Source of the DNA: Hyphococcus luteus
GTDB taxonomy: Bacteria; Pseudomonadota; Alphaproteobacteria; Caulobacterales; Parvularculaceae
Length of the DNA: 64,000 bases
NCBI RefSeq assembly: GCF_002943565.1
Contig: NZ_PJCH01000015.1
Span: 620,001 to 684,000 of the forward strand
Direction: 5' to 3'
In this document: piece after piece, positions 17,119 through 26,185 of the stretch
How positions within the stretch are numbered: position 1 is the stretch's first letter
How the letters are laid out: each line of letters opens with the position of its first letter
Notes under the pieces: model-generated
The model's database searches: none
What the model saw: the letters and a program-made list of their open reading frames with translations, nothing else
What the model was told of the DNA's origin: nothing
Made by a program: the position numbers and the translations under genes

Positions 17119-17577
17119 TTAATTCCGAGCGATGTTTTCGAGCGAGTCCTGCGCGGAAACGGCGATGTCTTCCGCAATCCTTCTCATCTTCGATGCATCG
17201 CCATAACCGCCGGCCGACGCCGCAAGAAGCACTTCATTGCCAAGGTCGTCTGAAACCGGACTCGACGGCGCTATCAGCCGCAGATTCATCCAGATTGTGA
17301 CCTTGTCTTCGGCTTTGAACGCATAGGCGCCGGCGTTCATATCCATACGGCCGTCATATGTCGCGTCTTGCGCGCCGAACGTCGGCACGATCGCTGCGGC
17401 GAAAGCGTTTTCGGAAAGCGTCGATGCCGCTTGCGCCGGCGATAGTCGAGTTTGCCTCTGCCCGGCCTCTCTGGTTTGCGCAGAGTCAACGGGCGCCCAT
17501 GCGCCAATTACAGCTGCGCAAGCAACGCCCAATATTTGCTGAACACTTTCAACTAATCTTGAGCGCTGCCTGCGCAT
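17119..17577 (-). CDS. Small secreted protein of unknown function
   Basis: A 152-residue protein whose N-terminus (Arg-rich, then LGVACAAVIGAWAPVDSAQ) reads as a signal peptide cleaved near residue 33. The mature part contains YAFKAEDKVTIWMNLRLIA and a C-terminal helix. No family is recognised. The ATG at 17577 follows a strong GGGGGAG site; a start at 17610 would translate that site. It is the first gene of the operon with the LamG protein (30-bp gap) and lipoprotein. It diverges from the LuxR-type regulator at 17844 across a 266-bp gap in which I see no clear promoter. Confidence 0.6.
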   Translation of the reverse strand: MRRQRSRLVESVQQILGVACAAVIGAWAPVDSAQTREAGQRQTRLSPAQAASTLSENAFAAAIVPTFGAQDATYDGRMDMNAGAYAFKAEDKVTIWMNLRLIAPSSPVSDDLGNEVLLAASAGGYGDASKMRRIAEDIAVSAQDSLENIARN

Positions 17578-17843
17578 TTGCGACTCCCCCTGTACGGATA
17601 ACTTCAACAATCACCGTGCTTCGTGTCGCAGTCTTCGTTCCGATAGTGAAACTAGCAATCGCCGCCAGTCTGCGCTTCCGTAGAAATACCTATTTTTTCG
17701 GAGCTTTACCTAATTTTGGCAAACAAGCGCCGCATTTCGCCTCGTTTGGCGCACAAAACCGGCAAAAGGGTTGCTGTTCTTTCCTCGCGAAATATACGTA
17801 GGATGCCTCTCGAAACAGCCCTCGATGCCACAGAGAATCCGTA

Positions 17844-20492
17844 TTGCTCCTTGAACGCGAAGACTCCCTGGAAAGGTTTGGCTCTCTGCTCGCCAGCGCC
17901 GACAAAGGCCGCGGAGGGATCGCGCTTGTCGACGGCGAGGCCGGCATCGGCAAAACGTCGATGCTCGATGCGCTGCGCCGCCGCATCAATGACGACCATC
18001 CGGTGATCTGGGGCGGCTGCGATGCGCTTTTCACGCCGCGCCCGCTGGGACCGATCCAGGATATGGCGCGCTCGCTCGGCCCGCAGGTTCAAAAGCTGTT
18101 GTCGCAAGGCGCCAATTCGGCCGAACTCTTTTCAGCCGTTCTTTCGCATCTGGAAGCCTCGCCCAAAGCCGCCCTCCTCATTTTCGAAGACGTGCACTGG
18201 GCCGACCATGCAACGCTCGATTTCCTAAAATTTCTCGGGCGCCGCATCAGCATGCTCCCCGTCGTTCTGGTGATGAGCTATCGCGGCGATGAAGTGGACA
18301 TTGATCATCCGTTCACGCAGGTTCTTGGCGATTTGCCGCCTGCCTATACAAACCGCATCGCGCTTAAACCCTTGAGCCTCGACGGCGTCAGGCGCATGGG
18401 CGTAGAGTTCGGCTCGCAATATACGCCTGACGAACTTTATGAGAGCACAGGCGGCAATCCTTTCTTTGTGCGCGAAATTCTGTCCTCTCATGACGGCGGC
18501 GCCGATGACATTCCCTCTTCCATCAAGGACGCCGTCAATACGCGCCTAAACCGGCTCGCCGATTTGGAAAGGGAGTTCCTGGAAACCATCAGCATCATTC
18601 CCGGCCCCGTCGACCCGCGGCTGTTGAAATCCCTGTTCGGCACGGAAGGAGAAATGCTGGCCATGGCGGCGCTGGGCCGCAATCTTCTCATCAAGGATAT
18701 TAACGACGAACTGCGTTTTCGCCATGAACTGGCGCGGCTGGCGACTCTTGCGCGCCTTTCCGTCTCGAAACAAAAAAATATCCACGCCCGGGTGCTTGAA
18801 GCCATTCTCGATGCGGAGCCGGAGACGGCTTACGATCAGCTTGTGCATCACGCCGCCGGTGCCATCGACGCCAAGCGCGTGCTCGAATTCGCGCCGAAAG
18901 CGGCGGCGCGCGCCGCGACGGTCGGCGCCCACAGGGAGGCGGCGGCGCATCTCCTGACGGCGCTGCGTTTCATTGACGAAGCCGAGCCGGCGCAGGCGGC
19001 CGATCTTTACGAAAAGTGGGCCTATGAAGCCGGTCTTTCCCTGCAAATCGACGATGACGTGCTGGAGGCGCGACGGCACGCCATCACCCTCTGGCGCGCC
19101 CTTGGACGAACCGACAAGGTCGGCGAAAATTTACGCTGGCTGTCGCGCCTGCACTGGTATCGCGGCGAAGCGGCGAAGGCCGCGCATTTCGCCGATGAAG
19201 CCGTGCGCACGCTCGAAAGCGCCCCCGCCTCGGCGGAACGCGCCATGGCCTACAGCCTGCGCTCGCAGCTTCACATGCTGAACGATGAAATGGACGAAGC
19301 GATTGAATGGGGCAAGCGCGCCTTGGAGCTGGCTGAAAAGTTCAACGATGTGGAGGTCAAAATTCACGCCTTGAACAATGTCGGCACGGCCCGCATTTTC
19401 AGAGACGACAGTGAAGGCGTCAAACAGCTTGAAGAGAGCCAGGGGCTGGCGAATGAACACGCGTTTCATGAACATGCGGCGCGCGTCTACACCAATCTCG
19501 CCGAATACGGAGTCGAATTCAGAAATTTCGATCTCGCCGAGCGGACCATCGCTGACGGCATCGCTTTCGACACGCAGCATGACCTTGATGCATGGACGCA
19601 CTACCTGGTCGGACGCCAGGCGCAACTGCGCATGGAGCAGGGCCGCCTGCAGGATGCGGAAACCATTGCGGCGGGCGTTCTGAAACTGGAGCGCCTGACC
19701 TTGTTGATGCGCTTGCCGGCGCTGATCGTGCTCGCCAAAACGCGCCTGCGCCTCGGAAAAGACGACGCCGAAGCCTTGCTGTCACAGGCCTTGCAGGACG
19801 CCATGGCGACAGAAGAGCCGCAATATATCATCCCCATACGCCTCGCCTTGATTGAATCGTCCTGGCTTCATGACAAACCTGCGCAGGCCCGCGAACATTT
19901 TGAAGCGCTTTACGCCATAGGCGGGGAAACCATGCATCCCTGGAGCGCCGGCGAGCTGATGTGCTGGGCGCGCCGTTTTGACGAGGAAACGCGTTCCGAC
20001 GAATTTCCGTATCAGATCCCCTCGCCTTATAAGCGCGAACTTCACGGCGATTTTGAAAAGGCCGGCGATGAATGGATGAATCTGAAGGCGCCCTACGCGG
20101 CGGCGGTGGCCCTGGCGCATAGCAAAGGCGACGACGCGCCCGAAAGGCTTGCCCGCGCGATGAAGCTTCTCATCAAAATGAGCGCCGACGGCGCTATCGG
20201 CAAAGTTCAACGCCTGGCTGACGCCATCGGCGCTTCAAACAAAATGCCCCGGCCGCGGCGCGGCCCTTATAAGGCGGCGCGCAATCATCCTTTGGGACTG
20301 ACCCGGCGCGAGCAGGAGATCCTCGCTTTGATCGCGAAAGGCGTGACCAATCGGGAAATCTCAGAAACCTTGTCGCGCTCGCAACGAACCGTGGAGCACC
20401 ACGTCTCGTCGATTCTGACTAAGTTGAATGTGGAAAACCGCATGGAGGCGATGCTGCGCGTCCAGAACGAACCCTGGCTGATCGACGCCTGA
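17844..20492 (+). CDS. Large ATPase-LuxR (LAL/MalT-like) transcriptional regulator
   Basis: An 882-residue regulator. Walker A GEAGIGKT is at residues 31-38 and Walker B LLIFEDVHWAD near 112-122, an AAA/STAND-type ATPase module. Residues 330-780 are helical with Ala-rich pairs typical of TPR-like repeats. The C-terminal LuxR helix-turn-helix (LTRREQEILALIAKG, then SRSQRTVEHHVSSIL) occupies about 812-870. The TTG at 17844 is the only start that keeps the whole ATPase module; the next ATG falls inside it. Family behaviour: ligand and ATP drive oligomerisation and activation. It diverges from the three-gene LamG operon, which is its most likely target. The inducer is unknown. Confidence 0.82.
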   Translation: MLLEREDSLERFGSLLASADKGRGGIALVDGEAGIGKTSMLDALRRRINDDHPVIWGGCDALFTPRPLGPIQDMARSLGPQVQKLLSQGANSAELFSAVLSHLEASPKAALLIFEDVHWADHATLDFLKFLGRRISMLPVVLVMSYRGDEVDIDHPFTQVLGDLPPAYTNRIALKPLSLDGVRRMGVEFGSQYTPDELYESTGGNPFFVREILSSHDGGADDIPSSIKDAVNTRLNRLADLEREFLETISIIPGPVDPRLLKSLFGTEGEMLAMAALGRNLLIKDINDELRFRHELARLATLARLSVSKQKNIHARVLEAILDAEPETAYDQLVHHAAGAIDAKRVLEFAPKAAARAATVGAHREAAAHLLTALRFIDEAEPAQAADLYEKWAYEAGLSLQIDDDVLEARRHAITLWRALGRTDKVGENLRWLSRLHWYRGEAAKAAHFADEAVRTLESAPASAERAMAYSLRSQLHMLNDEMDEAIEWGKRALELAEKFNDVEVKIHALNNVGTARIFRDDSEGVKQLEESQGLANEHAFHEHAARVYTNLAEYGVEFRNFDLAERTIADGIAFDTQHDLDAWTHYLVGRQAQLRMEQGRLQDAETIAAGVLKLERLTLLMRLPALIVLAKTRLRLGKDDAEALLSQALQDAMATEEPQYIIPIRLALIESSWLHDKPAQAREHFEALYAIGGETMHPWSAGELMCWARRFDEETRSDEFPYQIPSPYKRELHGDFEKAGDEWMNLKAPYAAAVALAHSKGDDAPERLARAMKLLIKMSADGAIGKVQRLADAIGASNKMPRPRRGPYKAARNHPLGLTRREQEILALIAKGVTNREISETLSRSQRTVEHHVSSILTKLNVENRMEAMLRVQNEPWLIDA

Positions 20493-20699
20493 ATTCAGCG
20501 CCAGCGCGCCCCTCGCCGCCCATCCCTGGGCCGCCCCCAAAGCCGCCATTCCTCTAAATCCCGTCTTCGGGAGCCAGAATTCTATGCCCGTCTTTATGAT
20601 TTTTCTTAATTTTTTCAGCATCTTAAAGATAATACTGTACTTCGCGCCGCCCCGCTTGCGCTGACCTGCAAGAAATGCTGGCGCCGGCAATCTATTTTT

Positions 20700-20722
20700 C
20701 ATACTACTCAGTCCAGTATGAT
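20700..20722 (+). promoter_or_regulatory. Probable TetR operator overlapping the emrAB -10
   Basis: CATACT-ACTCAGTCC-AGTATG is a perfect 6-bp inverted repeat with a 9-bp centre (20700-20720). TATGAT at 20717-20722 is a good -10 hexamer overlapping its right arm, 30 bp before the emrA ATG. The -35 region is AT-rich and weak. The TetR gene at the end of this operon is the natural ligand, giving autoregulated efflux. Otherwise the 260-bp gap 20493-20752 shows only a weak hairpin (20559-20572). Confidence 0.55.
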
Positions 20723-20752
20723 ATTGAAAATCCGGTTTGCAGCGTAGCTCCC

Positions 20753-21865
20753 ATGCGAAAAATCATCCTTGCCGCCTTTCTCGCCTTGTTCAGCGCCGCC
20801 GCGCTTTTCGCCGGCGCGCGCTGGGCGTTTCACGGGCGTTTCTTTCAGGAAACCGACAACGCCTATGTGAAAGCGGACGCCGTCACGGTGTCGGCGAAAA
20901 TCGCCAACCGCATCGCCCGCGTCGCGGTCGAAGAGAACGCTTATGTGAACCAGGGCGATCCCCTCGTTCTTCTCGAAAACGAAGACTACGCCGCGGCGCG
21001 TCGTCAGGCGGAAGCGGAAGTCGCGGCGCGCAAAGCGGCGCTCGAGTCCATCCGGCAACAGATCACGCTCGCCGACGCAAAAATAGCCGACGCCGCCGCC
21101 GCCATAAAATCCGCCAAAGCGCAGCTGACCCTTAAACAGCTTGACCGCAAGCGCACGGCCGACCTTGCTGACCGCAACGTCGCCGCCCGCCAGAGCCTCG
21201 ACCAGGCGAACGCCGGCGTTGAAAACTGGAGCGGAAAACTGGAAAGCGCCGAGGCGGCGCTGGACGCTGCAAAAGCCGCCGCGCTTGTCGCCCGCGCCCA
21301 GAAAGACGAGGCGCAAGCCGCTCTTAAAAAAGCCGACGCGCTCTATGAGACAGCCCTTCTGAACGAAGAAAATACTGTCGTGCGCGCCCCGCGCGACGGC
21401 GTCGTCGGCAACCTTGCGGCGCGCGACGGACAATTCGTCAGTCCCGGTCAGCGCCTTATGTCGCTCGTTCCCCTGAACGATGTTTACGTCGTTGCGAATT
21501 TCAAGGAAACGCAGATCGAAGGCATCTACCCCGGCGCAAAGGCGACGCTCGAACTCGACGCCTTTCCGGGCGAGGAAATCATCGGCGAGGTTGAAAACTT
21601 CTCCCCGGCGAGCGGCTCGGAATTCAGCCTCCTGCCCCCTGAAAACGCCACCGGCAATTTCGTCAAGATCGTACAGCGCGTGCCGATCCGCATTCGCATC
21701 ACCGAGGCGCCGGAAAACGTGACGATCCTCCCCGGCCTTTCCGTCACCGCCTCGGTGGACACGCGCACGGGCGACCGCGAAGCGCCGGTGTTCTCGCCGC
21801 GGCGGCATATTGAGGAAAGTCCGCCGATCTCCGTCGCGCCGCAGGAAATGAATACGGCGGGATGA
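20753..21865 (+). CDS. emrA: HlyD/EmrA-type membrane fusion protein
   Basis: A 370-residue periplasmic adaptor. An N-terminal anchor (about residues 4-22) is followed by QETDNAYVKAD, the classic EmrA/HlyD opening beta strand, and the biotinyl-lipoyl half-motif near LVLLENEDY. A long Ala-rich coiled coil (about 80-205) precedes the second half-motif APRDGVVGNLAARDGQFVSPG and beta-barrel strands. It links an inner-membrane DHA2 pump to an outer-membrane channel. The ATG at 20753 fits the signal-anchor start; the frame extends upstream into the operator. Its last four bases overlap emrB. The TolC at 57255 is far away and need not be its partner. Confidence 0.85.
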   Translation: MRKIILAAFLALFSAAALFAGARWAFHGRFFQETDNAYVKADAVTVSAKIANRIARVAVEENAYVNQGDPLVLLENEDYAAARRQAEAEVAARKAALESIRQQITLADAKIADAAAAIKSAKAQLTLKQLDRKRTADLADRNVAARQSLDQANAGVENWSGKLESAEAALDAAKAAALVARAQKDEAQAALKKADALYETALLNEENTVVRAPRDGVVGNLAARDGQFVSPGQRLMSLVPLNDVYVVANFKETQIEGIYPGAKATLELDAFPGEEIIGEVENFSPASGSEFSLLPPENATGNFVKIVQRVPIRIRITEAPENVTILPGLSVTASVDTRTGDREAPVFSPRRHIEESPPISVAPQEMNTAG

Positions 21866-23460
21866 GCGCGGTCGGCGTCATGCAAGGGAGCGGCGGCGGA
21901 ACATCGTCTTTCGCCGACCCGAATTATGTGAGCCTCGGCAAGCTCGCCGTCTTCGCCGTGATGGCGGCCGGCATGTTCATGGCGATCCTCGACATTCAGA
22001 TCGTCGCCGCGTCGCTTTCCGAAATTCAGGCGGGTCTCGCCGCCAGCCCCGAAGAAGTGAGCTGGATCCAGACCTCTTACCTCATTGCCGAAGTGATCAT
22101 GATCCCGATCTCCGGCTATCTCTCCCGGGCGCTTTCCACACGGATCATTTTCGTCGTCTCCGCAGGCGGCTTCACGCTGGCGAGCTTCGGCTGCGGCCTG
22201 TCCTGGAATATGGAGTCCCTGATCGTCATGCGCGCGATCCAGGGCTTTCTCGGCGGCGCCATGATTCCGACCGTGTTCGCCCTCTCCTTTTCGTCGTTTC
22301 CGCGCCATTACGCCGGACCGCTCTCCGCGACCATCGGCCTTATCGTCACCCTCGCCCCGACCATTGGCCCAACGGTCGGCGGCTATATCTCGGAACATCT
22401 TTCCTGGCACTGGCTTTTCTTTGTCAATCTCGTGCCGGGAACGATCATCACTTTCGTCACCTGGCTTTACGCTGATTTCGACGAGCCGGACTTATCGCTC
22501 TTGAAACGGTTCGATTTCAGCGCCTTCGCCCTGATGGCCGTCTCCCTCGCTCTCATCGAATATATTCTCGAAGAGGCGCCGGGCGAAGACTGGTTCGAAA
22601 GCCGGACCATCCTGTACCTGACGATCATCGCGGTCATCGCCGGCCTCGCCTTTTTCCGGCGCTCGCTGAAAAGCGCCAATCCGATTGTCGATCTGACGGC
22701 CTATGGCAATACGAATTTCAGCGCCGGCAGCCTTATCGCCTTTGTCATGGGGATCGCGCTTTTCGGCCTCGTTTATCTTCTGCCGCTCTTCCTTGCGCGG
22801 GTTCGCGGCTTCAGCGCGCTTCAGATCGGCGAGACGCTGTTCGTTACGGGAGCGGCGATGTTTATCGCAGCGCCGATCGCCGGCATGCTGTCGCGTAAAA
22901 TGGACCCGCGCCTGATCGCGGGAACCGGCCTCGCCATCCTGACCGTCAGCACCTACGCCATGTCGAAAGTGACGTCGGAATGGGGCTTCTGGCAACTCTT
23001 CCTGCCGCAAATCGGCCGCGGCTTCGGCATCATGTGGGTCATGTCCGCCGTCAATGTCATTGCGCTCGGCACCTTGCCGCAGGACAAGTTGAAAGGCGCC
23101 AGCGGTCTTTACAATCTCATGCGCAATCTCGGCGGCGCGCTCGGTCTTGCGATCATCAACACCATTCTCACCGACCGCACGGTCTTTCATTTCCAGCGCC
23201 TCGCCGACTCGCTCGATCCAAGCCGTCCCATCGTCGCCGAAAGGCTCGCGGGAATTACGGCGCTGATGCATGAACAGGGCATGGCGGATCCTGAAAATTC
23301 CGCGCTGGCGCTCATGCAGCAACTGGTCCAGCGCGAAGCGGCGACGCTCGCTTTCGCGGACACCATCCGCCTGATCATGTTCGCCTGCGCGCTCACCATG
23401 CTGACGCTGCTCCTGGCGCGGGCGCCGAAACAGCCGCCGCCGGCGGCGGGAGGACATTGA
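21862..23460 (+). CDS. emrB: DHA2-family MFS multidrug efflux pump
   Basis: A 532-residue, 14-helix DHA2 transporter. Motif A-like and DHA2 marks are visible: LDIQIVAASLSEIQAGL in helix 1, SGYLSRALSTR after helix 2, and the antiporter motif C region LAPTIGPTVGGYI in helix 5. It exports toxic compounds by proton antiport. The ATG overlaps the emrA stop (ATGA), indicating translational coupling, and its stop overlaps the tetR start. With EmrA it forms an inner-membrane and periplasmic pump. The substrate is not predictable. Confidence 0.88.
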   Translation: MSAVGVMQGSGGGTSSFADPNYVSLGKLAVFAVMAAGMFMAILDIQIVAASLSEIQAGLAASPEEVSWIQTSYLIAEVIMIPISGYLSRALSTRIIFVVSAGGFTLASFGCGLSWNMESLIVMRAIQGFLGGAMIPTVFALSFSSFPRHYAGPLSATIGLIVTLAPTIGPTVGGYISEHLSWHWLFFVNLVPGTIITFVTWLYADFDEPDLSLLKRFDFSAFALMAVSLALIEYILEEAPGEDWFESRTILYLTIIAVIAGLAFFRRSLKSANPIVDLTAYGNTNFSAGSLIAFVMGIALFGLVYLLPLFLARVRGFSALQIGETLFVTGAAMFIAAPIAGMLSRKMDPRLIAGTGLAILTVSTYAMSKVTSEWGFWQLFLPQIGRGFGIMWVMSAVNVIALGTLPQDKLKGASGLYNLMRNLGGALGLAIINTILTDRTVFHFQRLADSLDPSRPIVAERLAGITALMHEQGMADPENSALALMQQLVQREAATLAFADTIRLIMFACALTMLTLLLARAPKQPPPAAGGH

Positions 23461-24077
23461 TGACCGCAGCGGTAAAACGCGGGCGCCGGCCCGATCCGGC
23501 GAAAAACGCCGCCATTCTCGACGCGGCGCATGCGCTGTTTCTTGAGCACGGTTATTCGGTATCGATCGACGATATCGCCGCGACGGCGGGCGTTTCAAAA
23601 CAGACCGTTTATGCGCGCTTCGCCAGTAAAGAGGAATTGTTCGAAGCGGCTGTGCGCTCCGGCGCGGACGAGTTGATGGGCGCGATGTTTAAAGCCAGTC
23701 AGCATGCAAGCCTCGCCGAGGCGCTTACGGAACTTGGGCTGCGCTATCAGGACATCATTCTCGATCCCCGCCGGGTTTCGATGCAGCGCCTGCTGATCGC
23801 TCAGGCGCAGCAGTTTCCGGACCTTGCGCGCCGGTTTTTCGAAAACGGCCCAGGCTATGTGCATCAGCGCCTCGCCGAATATCTTGAGACCGAGTGCAAA
23901 AAAGGCCGTCTCGAAATCGACGACCCCGCCGAGGCCGCACAACAGTTTCTAGGGCTCGTCAAAGGCGCCGACCAGCTTGCCGCGCTCCTTGCTGCTGACG
24001 ACGGCGGCAAAGCCAGAGGGCGCAAGGAAAAGATCAAACGCGCCGTCGACGCCTTTTTAAAAATTTATCGAACCTGA
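23460..24077 (+). CDS. TetR/AcrR-family repressor of the efflux operon
   Basis: A 205-residue TetR regulator. The N-terminal helix-turn-helix is clear: ILDAAHALFLEHGYSVSI, then IAATAGVSKQTVYARFASKE with the recognition helix. The C-terminal ligand domain (about 80-205) follows the TetR_C pattern often linked to efflux genes. The ATG at 23460 overlaps the emrB stop (TGATG). Co-transcription with the pump and the palindrome at 20700 suggest self-repression relieved by a pump substrate. Confidence 0.85.
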   Translation: MTAAVKRGRRPDPAKNAAILDAAHALFLEHGYSVSIDDIAATAGVSKQTVYARFASKEELFEAAVRSGADELMGAMFKASQHASLAEALTELGLRYQDIILDPRRVSMQRLLIAQAQQFPDLARRFFENGPGYVHQRLAEYLETECKKGRLEIDDPAEAAQQFLGLVKGADQLAALLAADDGGKARGRKEKIKRAVDAFLKIYRT

Positions 24078-24191
24078 ACACATGAGCCCCCGCGCGATTG
24101 CGCCGGTTTTAAGCAAATCCCACCCTTTTGTTTCACGGCTCGTTTGACGGTTGCAGGCTAGCTATGCAGCGTTTCCATAAGGAACGCCGCC

Positions 24192-25847
24192 TTGAGCATA
24201 CGCGCCGATATAGACCCGCAGGACATCGCCAATCTTCAGCGCGACGTGAGAAAACGCATCACGCGGGCAAGCATGAGCCTTGCCGGAACCGCTGCTTTAC
24301 TCGCCGCGCTTTTTTTCAGCGCCGGCTTCGCCGCCTGGCGCGCCTTCACTGAAATCGCCGAAAGCAGCGCGGCGCCGCTCGCCGCAAGCTTCGCGCAGCT
24401 TTTGCGCGCGCCGACGCCGGACTTCATCACGTTCGTTATTTCCATCGCAGTCATGGCGTTTTCAATCATCGCCGCTGTCGGCGTTTACAAGGCGCGGCGC
24501 GCGCTCGACAAAGCGAAACGCCAGGCGCGCCTGAAAAACGGCCTCACCATCGGACGCTTCGACTATCAGTTCACCGAAAATTTTCTCGTTATCAAAAGCC
24601 CCATGGCGCTTAAGAAAGTCGCCTGGTCGGCGATCGACCGCATCGAAAATGCGAAAACGAATCTTATCTTCTGGAAATATGACGGATCTTTCGAATTCCT
24701 GCCGAAAAACGTCATCAAGCAAAAAGACCTTCTGGAAACGCTGTTGAAGAACCATGGCGCGGCGATCAAAAGCAATCTGTCATTCGACGAAGCGGTGCAC
24801 GCCAAGCCGCTCAGCGTCAGCTTTGAATGCTTTCCGGAAGATCTCGCCGAATATCGCGCCCATTATCACCGCCAGCGCGAAGGCGTCACGAGCCTCTTGC
24901 GCGGCTTCGCGCAGTGGCGTCCGTGGCCCGCCTTTTTGTTTCTCGTTTTCGCCGGTCTGGCCGCAGCAGCGCTTTATACGGCCTTCCGCGCGTTCGACCT
25001 TGCGGCCGCCGCGATCGGTTTCGCCGCCGCCTTCGCAGCCGCCGGCGTCTTCATCGCCAATGCGCGGTTTTTCCGCGGGCCCGCTCATCCTTTGCGCAAA
25101 GACAAAAAATGGCCTTTCGCGCAAACGGAAATAACGGTCGTCACCCTTTCCAAAAGCGGGCTCTTTATCAGCCGCAACGGCGTCACCGAAGCGGTCGAAT
25201 GGCAGGGCGTCCAGCAATTTCTCGAATGCCGCCTTACGTCCTATCTCGTGATCATGGCGGATTACGCCGTGCCCCTGCCGAAGCGGATTTTCCTCAACGC
25301 CGAACATTACCGGGCGTTTTCAAGTTTTGCGAAGGCGCGTCTTTCAGAAGCCTCGCGCGTGCGCGCCGAGCATAAACAACAACGGCTGATGAGCAGCCTT
25401 CACGGCAATCAGGGAAGCAAACAGGCGCAGGCGAAAGCCGCGCCCGCCCCAAAAGCCGGCGCTGGGCGAAAACCTGTTGTGCAAAAACAGCCGGCTCAAC
25501 AACAACCGGTCAGGAAGCCGCAAACCCAAACTGCGCGCGTTCAAAAGCAGGCCGCACAAAAACAGATCGTTCAAAAACCGGGAGCAAAGCCCGGCCCGGC
25601 GGCGAATGCGCCAAAACCCCAGGCGAAAGCGCCTGCGCAACAGGCACAGCCGCAACCCAAACCGGCTGCGCCCGCAGCGAAAAAACAGCCCCCTCAAGCA
25701 CAGCAGACCCAAGCAAGACAGGCGCCGCCGAAAGCCATGAACGGACAGGCCGTAAATGAAAAAGTCGCGCCGTTAAACGCCGGGCAGGTGCAAACAAAGA
25801 CCAAACCGGCGGCGGTGAAAGCGCGGCAGCAGGCGGCGAACGGCTAA
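24192..25847 (+). CDS. Duplicated YcxB-like membrane protein with Gln/Pro/Ala tail
   Basis: A 551-residue protein with an internal duplication. Unit 1 is two transmembrane helices (29-50, 79-99) and a cytoplasmic YcxB-like domain (115-190; VAWSAIDRIENAKTNLIF then FLPKNVI). Unit 2 is two helices (245-264, 270-290) and a second copy (310-372; AVEWQGVQQFLEC then PLPKRIFLN). Residues 385-551 are a basic low-complexity tail rich in Gln, Pro, Ala and Lys, probably disordered. YcxB-like domains are uncharacterised. The TTG at 24192 has AAGGA eight bases upstream; the next ATG would cut into helix 1. The gene stands alone between the tetR gene and a small peptide gene on the other strand. Confidence 0.65.
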   Translation: MSIRADIDPQDIANLQRDVRKRITRASMSLAGTAALLAALFFSAGFAAWRAFTEIAESSAAPLAASFAQLLRAPTPDFITFVISIAVMAFSIIAAVGVYKARRALDKAKRQARLKNGLTIGRFDYQFTENFLVIKSPMALKKVAWSAIDRIENAKTNLIFWKYDGSFEFLPKNVIKQKDLLETLLKNHGAAIKSNLSFDEAVHAKPLSVSFECFPEDLAEYRAHYHRQREGVTSLLRGFAQWRPWPAFLFLVFAGLAAAALYTAFRAFDLAAAAIGFAAAFAAAGVFIANARFFRGPAHPLRKDKKWPFAQTEITVVTLSKSGLFISRNGVTEAVEWQGVQQFLECRLTSYLVIMADYAVPLPKRIFLNAEHYRAFSSFAKARLSEASRVRAEHKQQRLMSSLHGNQGSKQAQAKAAPAPKAGAGRKPVVQKQPAQQQPVRKPQTQTARVQKQAAQKQIVQKPGAKPGPAANAPKPQAKAPAQQAQPQPKPAAPAAKKQPPQAQQTQARQAPPKAMNGQAVNEKVAPLNAGQVQTKTKPAAVKARQQAANG

Positions 25848-25866
25848 GCCCGCCAGCGAGCCGAAA

Positions 25867-26007
25867 TTATTGCGCCGCGTCCGCCGGCGCGGGAGCAGCC
25901 GCATGACCGGGCGACGGGATGATGTGGTGCGCGATCGCATATTCGGTCATCACCATGCCGACGACCAGCGCGATGAGGATGGCGGCGCCAACTCGATTTC
26001 TCGTCAT
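25867..26007 (-). CDS. 46-residue single-span membrane or secreted peptide
   Basis: A short reading frame with strong translation signals. AAGGAG lies seven bases before the ATG at 26007. The protein has a basic N-terminus (MTRNRVG), a hydrophobic stretch of about 17 residues (AAILIALVVGMVMTEYA), then His-His and an Ala/Pro-rich tail (SPGHAAAPAPADAAQ). It could be a membrane micropeptide or a signal peptide with a tiny mature part. No family recognised. It lies between the YcxB-like gene and parC. The remaining sequence 26008-26185 shows no further gene or clear terminator. Confidence 0.6.
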   Translation of the reverse strand: MTRNRVGAAILIALVVGMVMTEYAIAHHIIPSPGHAAAPAPADAAQ

Positions 26008-26185
26008 TATTGTCTCCTTGAGGTGCAGCGGATGTTGACGCCGCTGCGCGATGCGGAATCAATTCCGCCGAGCCAAGCTTCATTGCGCCGCAGCAATTCT
26101 CCAAGAGGAATTTTGACGCACCCGAAGGTTCGACCGAAAACGCCAAGGCCTCGCAATAATCGTTTCCACCAAGACGATTTACTGC

